In this document: positions 1 through 7,043 of the stretch, piece after piece
Position numbering within the stretch: the stretch's first letter is position 1
Layout of the letters: each line of letters starts with the position of its first letter
Assembly (NCBI GenBank): GCA_023427825.1
Contig: JAEZAI010000592.1
Span: forward strand, 1 to 13,252
Source: Actinomycetes bacterium
Lineage (GTDB): Bacteria; Actinomycetota; Acidimicrobiia; Acidimicrobiales; Microtrichaceae
Reading direction: 5' to 3'
Length of the DNA: 13,252 nucleotides
Program-made: the position numbers and the translations under genes
Notes under the pieces: generated by a model
Told to the model about the DNA's origin: nothing
Databases searched by the model: none
Seen by the model: only the letters and a program-made list of their open reading frames with translations

Positions 1-1146
1 GGGCGGCACCGTGCCCCCGGCCGGTGCGGTCGGGACCCCGGCGCCGGCGGGCGGCGTGGGCGGGGGAGCGGCGGCCATCAGTCGCTGCGCGGCCAGCCGG
101 TCCTTGATCTCGAGCGTCTCGGGCGACGACACCGGGTAGAAGCACGCGAACACATGACCCGGTGTGTTCGGGTTCTCCTGCAGCGTGGGCGTCTCCTCGT
201 GGCACCGCTCGCGGGCGTACGGGCACCGCGGGCTGAAGGGGCAGCCCTTGGGCGGGTTCACCAGGTCCGGCGGCCGTCCACCGATGGCCGCCAGGCGCGT
301 GTGCGACGGGTCGCCCAGCTTGGGGATGGCAGCGAGCAGCGCCTCGGTGTACGGCATCTGCATGTCGGCGAACAGTGCGTGCGTGGGGGCCTTCTCGACG
401 ATCCGGCCCGCGTACATCACGGCGATCTCCTGGGCGCGGGAGGCGACGACACCCAGGTCGTGGGTGACCAGGATCATCGCCATGTAGCGCTCGCGCTGCT
501 GCTCCGCGAGCAGGTCCAGGATCTGCGCCTGCACCGTCACGTCGAGCGCGGTCGTCGGCTCGTCAGCGAACAGCAGCTTGGGGCCGCAGGCCAGCGCGAT
601 GGCGATCACCACACGCTGACGCATGCCGCCCGACATCTCGTGCGGGTAGGCCGAGAACCGCTGCTCGGCCTCGGGGATCCGCACCGCCCTGAGGAGGGCG
701 ACCGCGGTCTCCCTCGCCTCGCCCTTGTCCATGTCCAGGTGGTACCGGAGCGACTCGGTGATCTGGTTGCCGACCTTCATGACGGGGTTCAGCGCCGTCA
801 TCGGGTCCTGGAACACCATCGCCATCTCGGTGCCCCAGAGCTCCCGGTAGCCCTCGGAGTCGAGCGCCGAGATGTCCTTGCCCTCGAACGTGACCTGGCC
901 CGCCCGCTCGGCGGTCGACGGCAGCAGGCCCATGATCGACCGCGACAGCACCGACTTGCCCGAACCCGACTCGCCGACGATGCCCAGGCACTTGCCGCGG
1001 TCGAGCGTGAACGACACGCCGTCGACGGCGCGGACCAGTCCGCGCGGGGACCGGAAGTGGGTGGCGACGTCCCGGACGTCGAGCAGTGGGCCGGAGCCCG
1101 GCACGCCCGTGGCGGCCGGCCCGGCAATCACGTCAGGGCTGCTCAC
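1..1146 (-). CDS. DppD/OppD-type ABC transporter ATP-binding protein (3' end beyond window)
   Basis: This is the cytoplasmic ATPase that should power the importer encoded just upstream on the same strand. The frame is open for 382 codons from a GTG at 1146 to the window edge. Visible motifs are Walker A GESGSGKS (58-65), Q-loop Q113, signature MSGGMRQR (171-178), Walker B LLFADEP (191-197, D195/E196) and H-loop H229. A C-terminal oligopeptide-transporter extension follows, with Cys 302, 308, 315 and 335; in DppD/OppD proteins these can bind a [4Fe-4S] cluster. After residue 358 the protein becomes a Pro/Ala/Gly-rich tail that continues out of view. The GTG overlaps the permease stop as GTGA, so translation is probably coupled. 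A second ATPase (DppF type) may lie beyond base 1; a DppD-DppF fusion is also possible because no stop is seen. The family is clear; the substrate is not determinable. Confidence 0.95.
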   Translation of the reverse strand, partial: MSSPDVIAGPAATGVPGSGPLLDVRDVATHFRSPRGLVRAVDGVSFTLDRGKCLGIVGESGSGKSVLSRSIMGLLPSTAERAGQVTFEGKDISALDSEGYRELWGTEMAMVFQDPMTALNPVMKVGNQITESLRYHLDMDKGEARETAVALLRAVRIPEAEQRFSAYPHEMSGGMRQRVVIAIALACGPKLLFADEPTTALDVTVQAQILDLLAEQQRERYMAMILVTHDLGVVASRAQEIAVMYAGRIVEKAPTHALFADMQMPYTEALLAAIPKLGDPSHTRLAAIGGRPPDLVNPPKGCPFSPRCPYARERCHEETPTLQENPNTPGHVFACFYPVSSPETLEIKDRLAAQRLMAAAPPPTPPAGAGVPTAPAGGTVPP

Positions 1147-2114
1147 AGCACGCTCTCCCGCACCTCGAAGCGCTTGCTCACCACGTCCGCCAGGTAGTTG
1201 AGGGCCAGCACGGTGAGGAACAGGACGACGATCGTGAACATCACGATGTGCGGCGCCCGGTTCAACTGGTCCTTGTTCTCCGAGATGATGTTCCCCCACG
1301 ACGGCGTGGGGGGCTGGACGCCGACGCCGAAGAGGCTCAGGCCGCCCTCGGCGACGATCGCGATGCCCACGCCGAGCAGCGAGATCGACAACATCGCCGG
1401 GAAGACGTTGGGGAGGATGTCGCGCAGCATGATGCGCCAGTTCTTGGCGCCCATGGCCCGGGCCGCCAGGACGAACTCACGCTCGGACCAGCTCATCGTG
1501 TTGGCCCGGGTGATGCGCCCGAGGATCGGGATCGACACGATGCCCAGGCCGAGCACGACCACGCCGATGCGCTGCACGCTGCTCACCTGGTCGCCCGACG
1601 ACAGCACGGTCACCAGCGACAGGGCCAGGACGAACTGCGGGATGGCCAAGAGGATCGTCATGATCGGCGTGATGATGGCGTCGACCTTGCCGCGGAAGAA
1701 CCCGGTGGCCAGACCGAGCAGACCACCGATGACCAGTCCGAACGCCACGGCGCCGAAGCCGATCGCGAAGGACGCACGGGTGCCGTAGATGATGCGGGCG
1801 AGAAGGTCGCGGCCGTTCGCGTCGCCGCCCAGGATGTGGCCGCCGACCGGACCCTGTCGGGCGATCTCGGCGAACGACTCGTTGGGGTCGGGGATGAACG
1901 GCAGCAGCGGGGCGAAGATCGCCAGCAGCAGGAGCCCCACGAGCCAGATGAGCGCCAGCCATGCGGCGAACCCCATGCCCTTGCGGCGCTTCCGACCCTC
2001 CTCGGGGAGCGGCTCGAGCTGGTCGGACTCGACCGCGAGCCCGTACACCTCGATCGACGGATCGAGGTTCATGATCGACGGGTCACGGGTGGGGACGGGA
2101 TCAGTTGCCGGCAT
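1143..2114 (-). CDS. DppC/OppC-type ABC transporter permease
   Basis: This is the second membrane subunit of the importer, forming the translocation path with the DppB-type partner. It has 323 residues. A 45-residue polar N-terminus ending in RKRRK is followed by membrane segment 1 (about 50-73). The family motif HILGGDANGRDLLARIIYG lies at 93-111. Further hydrophobic segments are near 115-139, 147-171, 183-199, 242-262 and 289-308. The EAA coupling loop is at about 213-236 (AARAMGAKNW through DILPN), and GVQPPTPSWGNIISE at 264-278 is typical of DppC. The ATG at 2114 overlaps the DppB-type stop by 14 bases. A later ATG at 2072 (residue 15) is possible, but neither start has a strong Shine-Dalgarno sequence. 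It ends in a 4-base overlap with the ATPase gene. Confidence 0.95.
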   Translation of the reverse strand: MPATDPVPTRDPSIMNLDPSIEVYGLAVESDQLEPLPEEGRKRRKGMGFAAWLALIWLVGLLLLAIFAPLLPFIPDPNESFAEIARQGPVGGHILGGDANGRDLLARIIYGTRASFAIGFGAVAFGLVIGGLLGLATGFFRGKVDAIITPIMTILLAIPQFVLALSLVTVLSSGDQVSSVQRIGVVVLGLGIVSIPILGRITRANTMSWSEREFVLAARAMGAKNWRIMLRDILPNVFPAMLSISLLGVGIAIVAEGGLSLFGVGVQPPTPSWGNIISENKDQLNRAPHIVMFTIVVLFLTVLALNYLADVVSKRFEVRESVL

Positions 2115-3048
2115 GTCGGATCCGTGGATCGAGGACGGTGTAGAGGATGTCGACGAGGAAGTTCACGACCACGTAGAAGATGGCGATGATCGCCACGATC
2201 GACTGGAACGCCACGATCTGGCGGGTCGCGATCGCCTCGCCCATGAGGTAGCCGAGACCGGGGATGTTGAAGACCACCTCGATGATCAGCGCGCCGCCGA
2301 TCAGCGTGCCGATGTTGAGACCGGCGACCGTGAGCAGGGTCAGCGACGACGGGCGCAGCGCGTGACGGAACAGGATCCGGCGGGTGCGGATGCCCTTGGC
2401 CTTCGCCATCGTGATGAAGTCCTGCTGGAGGGTGGCGATCATGTCGCTGCGCAGCAGGCGCATGTAGACCGCGACCTGACCGACCGCGAGCGTGATCGTC
2501 GGCAGGATCATCGAGCGGACGTGGTCGGGGAACGACTCCTCGATGGCGGTGTAGCCACCGGTGTCGGCCCAGCCGAGCTTCACGCCGATGTAGTACTGCA
2601 GCACGAAGCCGAGCGCGAACGTGGGGATGGCCAACATCGCGAAGGCGGAGGTGTTCGACAATCGGTCGAACCAGGTGCCCTGCTTGTAGGCCGCGACCAC
2701 GCCGACCGGGATGGCGATGAGCAGGGCGAGCACCTGTGCGTAGACCATCAGCAGGATGGTCGGCGGGAGGGAGTCGACGACCCGTTCCGAGACCGGACGG
2801 CTCGAGCTCACGGTGTAGTAGTTGCCGAGGTCCCCGGTCACGAAACCGCCCAGCCACTCGCCGTAGCGGACGATGAACGGCTGGTCGAGGCCGGTCTCCT
2901 CACGGACGAGCTGGCGTTGCTCGTCGCTGCCGAACGGGACGAGCACCTCGACGGGGTCGCCGGGCAGCAGCTCCAGGAGGAACGACGCGAACAGCGTGAC
3001 CAGGATGACCGTGATGACCAGCTGTACGAGCTTCTTGGCGATGCCCAC
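2101..3048 (-). CDS. DppB/OppB-type ABC transporter permease
   Basis: This is the first membrane subunit of the importer, 315 residues from a GTG start. Membrane segment 1 (8-27) runs into LLPGDP (27-32), a DppB hallmark. GDLGNYY (72-78) and PVSERVVDSLPPTILL (85-100) match the family's periplasmic region. More hydrophobic segments lie near 99-121, 135-157, 182-197, 236-257 and 279-303. The EAA coupling loop is at 211-234 (AKAKGIRTRRILFRHALRPS), and EVVFNIPGLGYLMGEAI (257-273) is conserved. The usual RD after the last motif reads TRQ here. The start has only an AGGA-like sequence about 12 nt upstream, weaker than that of the binding-protein gene. A 118-base spacer separates it from the binding-protein gene, and its 3' end overlaps the DppC-type gene. 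Confidence 0.95.
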   Translation of the reverse strand: MGIAKKLVQLVITVILVTLFASFLLELLPGDPVEVLVPFGSDEQRQLVREETGLDQPFIVRYGEWLGGFVTGDLGNYYTVSSSRPVSERVVDSLPPTILLMVYAQVLALLIAIPVGVVAAYKQGTWFDRLSNTSAFAMLAIPTFALGFVLQYYIGVKLGWADTGGYTAIEESFPDHVRSMILPTITLAVGQVAVYMRLLRSDMIATLQQDFITMAKAKGIRTRRILFRHALRPSSLTLLTVAGLNIGTLIGGALIIEVVFNIPGLGYLMGEAIATRQIVAFQSIVAIIAIFYVVVNFLVDILYTVLDPRIRHAGN

Positions 3049-3090
3049 TGATGCAGTTCGTCCTGTCGCTGGGAGGGGCGGGGGGAGGAG

Positions 3091-3110
3091 TGGAGGCGGG
3101 AGTCGAACCT
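3091..3110 (-). other. tRNA/tmRNA 3'-end-like fragment
   Basis: Read on the minus strand, this 20-mer contains GGTTCGACTCC followed by CGCCTCCA. That resembles the T-loop and 3' acceptor of a tRNA or tmRNA. The T-stem pairs poorly (3 of 5), no matching 5' acceptor or anticodon arm is visible upstream, and the binding-protein gene lies too close for a tmRNA. It may be a relic of a tRNA-end attachment site or chance resemblance. Confidence 0.2.
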
Positions 3111-3115
3111 GAGGC

Positions 3116-3158
3116 CGGTGGTGAGGCGCCCGAGCGTACCCGGGTCACCTCACCACCG
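3116..3158 (-). other. Intercistronic stem-loop between binding-protein and permease genes
   Basis: A perfect 11-bp inverted repeat pairs 3116-3126 with 3148-3158 (arm CGGTGGTGAGG). The 21-base interior can pair again as CCCG/CGGG around an 8-base loop. It starts 8 bases past the binding-protein stop on the transcribed strand and lacks a U-tract. In many ABC operons such hairpins protect the upstream mRNA or partly terminate, so that binding protein exceeds permease; that role is inferred here. A 9-base direct repeat TGAGGTGAC (3161-3169 and 3144-3152) sits at the stop codon and into the stem. Confidence 0.55.
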
Positions 3159-3166
3159 ATGTCACC

Positions 3167-4843
3167 TCAGCCCTTGGAGATCCACATCCCGCTGACGGGA
3201 TGGCCGGTGGCCAGGCCCGGGAACGGCTTGCCGCCGTCGGGCAGGTTCGGACCGAACACGCCGTGGACGTCGGGCGCCGAGGCGACGTCCCAGATCGTCC
3301 AGTTCAGCCAGGCGTTCCAGACCTGCGAACCGAAGCGCTTGTTGACGTCCTGGTAGATCGTCGCAGCCTTGGCCGAGTCCGACTCCAGACGACCGGCGTC
3401 CAGCAGGGCGTCCATGTCGGGGTCCTTGAACTTGCCGAAGTTCACCGGCGAGCCACCCTTCCACCAGACGTACTGGAGGTCCGGGGCGCCGCCCGGGTGG
3501 TTCCGCCACGCCATGGCGTTCCAGTCGGAACCGAGGGCGGTGTTGATCAGGGCGGCCTGCTCGACCGACTTGAGGCTCACCTTGAAGCCGGCCTTCTCGA
3601 CCTGCTCCTGGATGAACTGCGCCGACTTCACGGTCGACGGGTCGGGTGTCGTCAGGACGGTGATCTCGAGGGGGTTCCCGGTCTCCTGTTCGTACTTGGC
3701 CGCGTAGTCCTTGGCCTTGTTCAGGTCGTACTTGGGGAACCCGGCGTCCTCGAGGTAGCCCACGGAGCCTTCGGCGAACGGCCCGGAGGCCACCTTGGTC
3801 AGGCCGAGGTTGCGGACCTGGTTGAAGGCGTCGCGGTCCACGGCGTACGCAGCGGCGAGCCGGGCGTTGATGTTGTCGAACGGCGGCTTGGACGCGTTGA
3901 ACATGACGTATGCGACCTCGGCGAACTTGTCCGACTCGACGAGCCCGACCTTGCCGTTGTCCTTCTCCGTGCGGAGCCGGTCGATGTTCTCCGGCGTGGA
4001 GGTGTGCATGGCGTTGAGCTCGCCGGCGAGCAGCGCGTTCACACGGGCGTCACCGTCGGGGATCGGCCGGTAGGTGATCTCGTCGAGGTACGGCAGGGCG
4101 TTGCCGTCGGCGTCCTTCTGCCAATAGTCGGGGTTCTTGGTCGCCGTCAGGTGGTCGTTGACCTTCCACTCCTTGAGCTTGAACGGGCCGGTGCCGATCA
4201 GGTTGCGGTCGCAGGTCGCCGGATCGTCCAGCTGCGCCTGCGCCATGATCCCGAGACGGCCCGAGCTGTGCAGGTAGGCGGCGAAGGCCGGCCACGGCGT
4301 CTTGGTGCTGACCGTCAGCGTCAGGTCGTCGACGACGTCGACGCTCGTGATGTTGTCCAGCACGAAGATGAACAGCAGCGGCTTCCGGGCGGGGTAGGCG
4401 CCGCGGTACGCGTCGAGGTTGTTCTTGACGACCGTGGCGTCCAGCGCCGTGCCGTCATGGAACTTCACGCCCTCGCGGAGCTTGATCGTCCACTGGGTGA
4501 AGTCGGCGTTCGGCTCGACCGACGAGGCCAGGAACGGCTGGTACTCGCCGTTCTCGTCGGGGGCGGTCAGCGTGTCGTAGATCGTCCGGGCGACCTGGAT
4601 GCCGGCGATGGCCAACTGGCCCTCGGGGAGGCACCAACCGCCGCCGTTCTCGGCCTCCAGGCCGTAGGTCACCGAGCCGCCGTTGACCGGCGTACCTGCA
4701 GCGCTGTCCCCGTCGCCGGAGCCGCCGCCGCTGCCCTTGTCGTCGTCGTTGCCACCACCGCACGCTGCGGCGATCATCGCCAGCGCGAGCACGCCGGCTA
4801 CGAGCCACGACCAGCGCGTGCTCATGGAGCGTCGTCGAACCAC
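3167..4843 (-). CDS. Family-5 extracellular substrate-binding lipoprotein (DppA/OppA type)
   Basis: This is the surface-anchored receptor that delivers ligand to the permease pair encoded downstream. It has 558 residues. A basic N-terminus and hydrophobic core end at lipobox AAAC with lipidated Cys28; a Gly/Ser/Asp-rich linker (29-50) follows. Family-5 hallmarks are LREGVKFHDGTALDA (122-136) and GTGPFKLKEW (217-226). Cys71 and Cys211 are the only cysteines I noticed in the mature part besides Cys28, so a disulfide is possible. The GTG at 4843 is chosen because AGGGGG lies 8 nt upstream; the ATG at 4825 has no ribosome site. It is the first gene of the operon, with its own promoter. Ligands of this family include peptides, nickel, sugars and opines; the sequence does not say which applies. 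Confidence 0.95.
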   Translation of the reverse strand: MVRRRSMSTRWSWLVAGVLALAMIAAACGGGNDDDKGSGGGSGDGDSAAGTPVNGGSVTYGLEAENGGGWCLPEGQLAIAGIQVARTIYDTLTAPDENGEYQPFLASSVEPNADFTQWTIKLREGVKFHDGTALDATVVKNNLDAYRGAYPARKPLLFIFVLDNITSVDVVDDLTLTVSTKTPWPAFAAYLHSSGRLGIMAQAQLDDPATCDRNLIGTGPFKLKEWKVNDHLTATKNPDYWQKDADGNALPYLDEITYRPIPDGDARVNALLAGELNAMHTSTPENIDRLRTEKDNGKVGLVESDKFAEVAYVMFNASKPPFDNINARLAAAYAVDRDAFNQVRNLGLTKVASGPFAEGSVGYLEDAGFPKYDLNKAKDYAAKYEQETGNPLEITVLTTPDPSTVKSAQFIQEQVEKAGFKVSLKSVEQAALINTALGSDWNAMAWRNHPGGAPDLQYVWWKGGSPVNFGKFKDPDMDALLDAGRLESDSAKAATIYQDVNKRFGSQVWNAWLNWTIWDVASAPDVHGVFGPNLPDGGKPFPGLATGHPVSGMWISKG

Positions 4844-4851
4844 CGTTGGTA

Positions 4852-4857
4852 CCCCCT
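4852..4857 (-). promoter_or_regulatory. Ribosome binding site of the binding-protein gene
   Basis: AGGGGG on the minus strand lies 8 nt before the GTG at 4843. It decides that start over the ATG 18 bases further in. Confidence 0.6.
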
Positions 4858-4866
4858 GGGTGTGAG

Positions 4867-4916
4867 TGACCTGGTCCGTCGGAATCCGGCCCCGCCGTGA
4901 CGGGCTTCACAGGTCA
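4867..4916 (-). promoter_or_regulatory. Possible stem-loop in the ABC operon leader
   Basis: Outer arms TGACCTG (4867-4873) and CAGGTCA (4910-4916) pair perfectly. They enclose a second pair, CCGTC (4876-4880) with GACGG (4899-4903). The structure lies in the roughly 75-nt leader between the predicted transcription start and the ribosome site. It could be a leader hairpin or, as DNA, an operator. I recognise no riboswitch class. Confidence 0.3.
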
Positions 4917-4925
4917 GGTGGGCGC

Positions 4926-4953
4926 ACTTTAGTGCTGCTCGCGACACTGTCAA
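4926..4953 (-). promoter_or_regulatory. Predicted sigma-70-type promoter of the ABC importer operon
   Basis: On the minus strand, a perfect -35 TTGACA (4948-4953) is followed after 16 bases by TAAAGT (4926-4931), a 4/6 match to TATAAT. It points towards the binding-protein gene and predicts a leader of about 75 nt. Confidence 0.65.
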
Positions 4954-5014
4954 CGCGGCTCGACGCCCCTCGAACGAGCCGTCCGAGCGCTCCGTGCCGG
5001 CCCTCTCACGGGCT

Positions 5015-5033
5015 GTCCGCACGCTCGGCGGAC
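5015..5033 (-). terminator. Weak hairpin after the transglycosylase gene
   Basis: GTCCGC (5015-5020) pairs with GCGGAC (5028-5033) over a 7-base loop, about 30 bases past the transglycosylase stop on the minus strand. A 7-bp pair CCGAGCG (4983-4989) / CGCTCGG (5022-5028) competes with it. There is no T-run. In this GC-rich sequence it may be chance. Apart from this and the downstream promoter I see nothing in 4954-5062. Confidence 0.2.
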
Positions 5034-5062
5034 GTTGCCGGCGCACCGTTCGGCGAGCGGCA

Positions 5063-6268
5063 TCAGGGAGCCACGCCGGCCAACGGCAGGGCGTCGCGGT
5101 ATGCGTGCGCGAAGCCGAGGACGGTCTCCACGTAGGTCTGGCTGCGGTTGTAGGTGAGGTAGGCGGCGCGCAGGCCGGCCTCGCCCGACAGGTCGCCGCT
5201 GCGGCACAGGTACACGCCGGCTCCGACGGCCGCGTCGTACACGTTGTCGGGATCCGACCGTCCGTCGCCGTTGCCGTCCCGGCCGACGGCTCGCCACGTG
5301 CTCGGCAGGAACTGCATGGGTCCGACGGCCCGGTCCGTGGTGGTGTCGCCGTCGAGCTCGCCCCGGTCGCTGTCGTTCCCCCCCCTGCACCCGGTCGAGC
5401 CGTCGAGTGGCGGGCCGAGGATCGGCGGCGTCACCTCGCCGTCGGCCGCGACCTCGCTCCCCAGGTAGGTGCCGTGGCGGCTCTCGGTGCGACCGATCCC
5501 GGCCAGCGCCCACCAGCTGATCCGGCACCCCGGGTCCAGCACCTGGAGCGTGCGCTGCGCCCGCCAGTAGGCGTCGAGCGCGACCGTGGAGAGGTCGGTG
5601 CCGTCGACCGTCGCGTTCAGGCGAGCGGTCGTCACCGCCTCCTCGGCCGCAGCGACGGTGCGCTCGTCCTCGGCGACCGCGTTCCGCAGGCGGGCCGCTC
5701 GCGACGTGAGCTCGTCGACGCGGCCGCCGATGCGCTCCCCACCCCGTTCCAGTCGGTCCACCTCCTGCTCGAGCGACGAGGCCCGCGCCGACAGGAACGC
5801 CACCGCATCGCCGGCGGCACCGGCGGCGGCATCGCCGAGCACGGCCTCGCGCCGGAGCTCCTGGAGCTCGGCCGCCCCGAGCGTCGGGTCGAGCGAACGG
5901 TCATCGGCCGTTCCGGACACGAACCACTCAGCAGCGATCGCGCGCACCGCGGCACGGCGCGCCTCGAGCGCGTCGAGCACCTTGGTGAGCTCGGCCCGCC
6001 GGCGCTGCAGCAGTCCCGCGGTGGCACGCGCCTGCTCCTGGGCGGAGCCCAGCGATGTCTCGGTCTCGGCCAGGTCGGCGACGTCGCGGTCACGGGTGGC
6101 GACGGCTGCGTCGCGCCGGGACTCCTCCGCGTCGAGGGTGCGCGAGCTGGCCGGCAGCGCGGCGACTTCCGGGCTCAGCCCCGGCGTGCCCGGCGCCGGC
6201 GGGGGCGGCTGCGCGGCGGGGACCAGGAGCGTCGCGCCGAGGCGCAGCGCGACGCCGATCAGTGCCAT
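5063..6268 (-). CDS. Exported lytic murein transglycosylase with N-terminal coiled coil
   Basis: It should cleave peptidoglycan glycan strands outside the membrane. It has 401 residues. A short hydrophobic N-terminus (1-19) looks like a signal peptide or anchor but has only one basic residue, Arg9; a PPPPAPG linker follows. Residues 45-215 are Ala/Glu/Arg-rich with coiled-coil character, as in CwlO/RipA-like N-termini. The catalytic domain starts near 249: ISWWALAGIGRTESRHG with catalytic Glu262, then PPILGPPLDG (281-290), DRAVGPMQF (312-320) and an EF-hand-like DGNGDGRSD (331-339) as in Slt35/MltB. YLTYNRSQTYV (370-380) is also conserved. This order is typical of actinobacterial members. The ATG at 6268 overlaps the preceding gene's stop by 10 bases, so coupling is likely; longer versions would lose the signal peptide. 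An 8-G run encodes residues near 295-297. Confidence 0.88.
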   Translation of the reverse strand: MALIGVALRLGATLLVPAAQPPPPAPGTPGLSPEVAALPASSRTLDAEESRRDAAVATRDRDVADLAETETSLGSAQEQARATAGLLQRRRAELTKVLDALEARRAAVRAIAAEWFVSGTADDRSLDPTLGAAELQELRREAVLGDAAAGAAGDAVAFLSARASSLEQEVDRLERGGERIGGRVDELTSRAARLRNAVAEDERTVAAAEEAVTTARLNATVDGTDLSTVALDAYWRAQRTLQVLDPGCRISWWALAGIGRTESRHGTYLGSEVAADGEVTPPILGPPLDGSTGCRGGNDSDRGELDGDTTTDRAVGPMQFLPSTWRAVGRDGNGDGRSDPDNVYDAAVGAGVYLCRSGDLSGEAGLRAAYLTYNRSQTYVETVLGFAHAYRDALPLAGVAP

Positions 6269-7029
6269 GCCCCGCGGTCCTCCAGCACGCGACGCAGCAC
6301 ACTCGGCCTGTCGGTGAGGATGCCGTCCACGCCCAGATCGAGCAGCCGGTGCATCTCGGCGGGATCGTCGATCGTCCACACGTGAACCTGGACGTCGCGG
6401 GACTGCGCCGCATCCACGAAGGCGCTGGTCACGACCGTGACGTTCCGGTAGGTCACCGGCACCTGCACGCAACCGAACGGCGGCCGACGACGGTTGCGTG
6501 CCCGGGCGGCGGGCACCCGCGACGCGGCCAGCAGGCGCGTCACCTCGCGCGGACCGCCGGCGGTGCTGAGCCGGGGCCCGAGCAGCTCGCGCATCCGACC
6601 CAGGCGCTCGTCGGAGAACGCACCGATGTTCACCCGGTCGATCGCGTCGTGGCGGCGCAGCGTGCGCGCCAGGGCCACGAGGGCGCCGTCGGACTTGGGG
6701 TCGATGTTCCAACGCACCTGCGGGAACGTCTCGAGCAGCTCGTCGAGCGTCGGTATGGGATCGGTCCCTGCGATCCGGACCTCACGCAGCTCGGCCGCGG
6801 TGCGGCGGGCCACCGGTCCCGTGCGGTCGGTGACCCGGTCGAGCACGTGGTCGTGGAACGCGAACAGCTCCCCGTCGGCGCTGACGTGCACGTCGGTCTC
6901 CAGGTAGCGGAAGCCCACGTCGACCGCGGCGGAGAACGCCCGGACCGTGTTCTCGGGCGCGACCTCGTCGCCGCCGCGATGGGCGATCGCCAAGGGCATC
7001 GGCGCGTCGAGGAACGCGAACCTGGGCAT
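6259..7029 (-). CDS. Glycerophosphodiester phosphodiesterase family protein
   Basis: The family hydrolyses glycerophosphodiesters to glycerol-3-phosphate and an alcohol. No signal peptide is seen, so it is probably cytosolic. It has 256 residues, full length for a single GDPD TIM barrel. Key residues are AHRGG with His17/Arg18, ENT with Glu26, LETDVH with Glu44/Asp46, FHDH with catalytic His59/Asp60, NIDPK with Lys112, and the closing strand VHVWTIDDPAEM (215-226, Trp218) followed by GVDGILTDRP (233-242). The ATG at 7029 is preceded at 6 nt by a TAGCCT -10 box, which supports a leaderless start there. The ATG at residue 11 lacks any ribosome site. It overlaps the transglycosylase gene by 10 bases; the link between phospholipid turnover and wall cleavage is unproven. 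Confidence 0.92.
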   Translation of the reverse strand: MPRFAFLDAPMPLAIAHRGGDEVAPENTVRAFSAAVDVGFRYLETDVHVSADGELFAFHDHVLDRVTDRTGPVARRTAAELREVRIAGTDPIPTLDELLETFPQVRWNIDPKSDGALVALARTLRRHDAIDRVNIGAFSDERLGRMRELLGPRLSTAGGPREVTRLLAASRVPAARARNRRRPPFGCVQVPVTYRNVTVVTSAFVDAAQSRDVQVHVWTIDDPAEMHRLLDLGVDGILTDRPSVLRRVLEDRGAWH

Positions 7030-7035
7030 CCTCGG

Positions 7036-7041
7036 AGGCTA
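7036..7041 (-). promoter_or_regulatory. Putative -10 box of the phosphodiesterase gene (leaderless)
   Basis: TAGCCT on the minus strand ends 6 nt before the ATG at 7029, the spacing expected when transcription starts at the start codon. No clear -35 is seen. Confidence 0.5.
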
Positions 7042-7043
7042 CC

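Noticed and set aside
3080..3175. Complete tRNA or tmRNA gene in the spacer after the binding-protein gene
   Set aside because: Only the T-loop and 3' end resemble one. No 5' acceptor partner, D-arm or anticodon arm could be drawn, and there is no room for a tmRNA.
3200..4900. Long plus-strand open frame (566 codons) opposite the binding-protein gene; similar frames at 1086-2189, 4994-6385 and 7173-8594
   Set aside because: Arg/Val/Asp-rich translations without motifs, lying opposite genes with clear family motifs. Long antisense frames are expected in GC-rich coding DNA.
5063..6712. Longer transglycosylase start at 6712
   Set aside because: The extension is an Arg/Pro-rich shadow of the phosphodiesterase gene and would bury the N-terminal signal-like segment.
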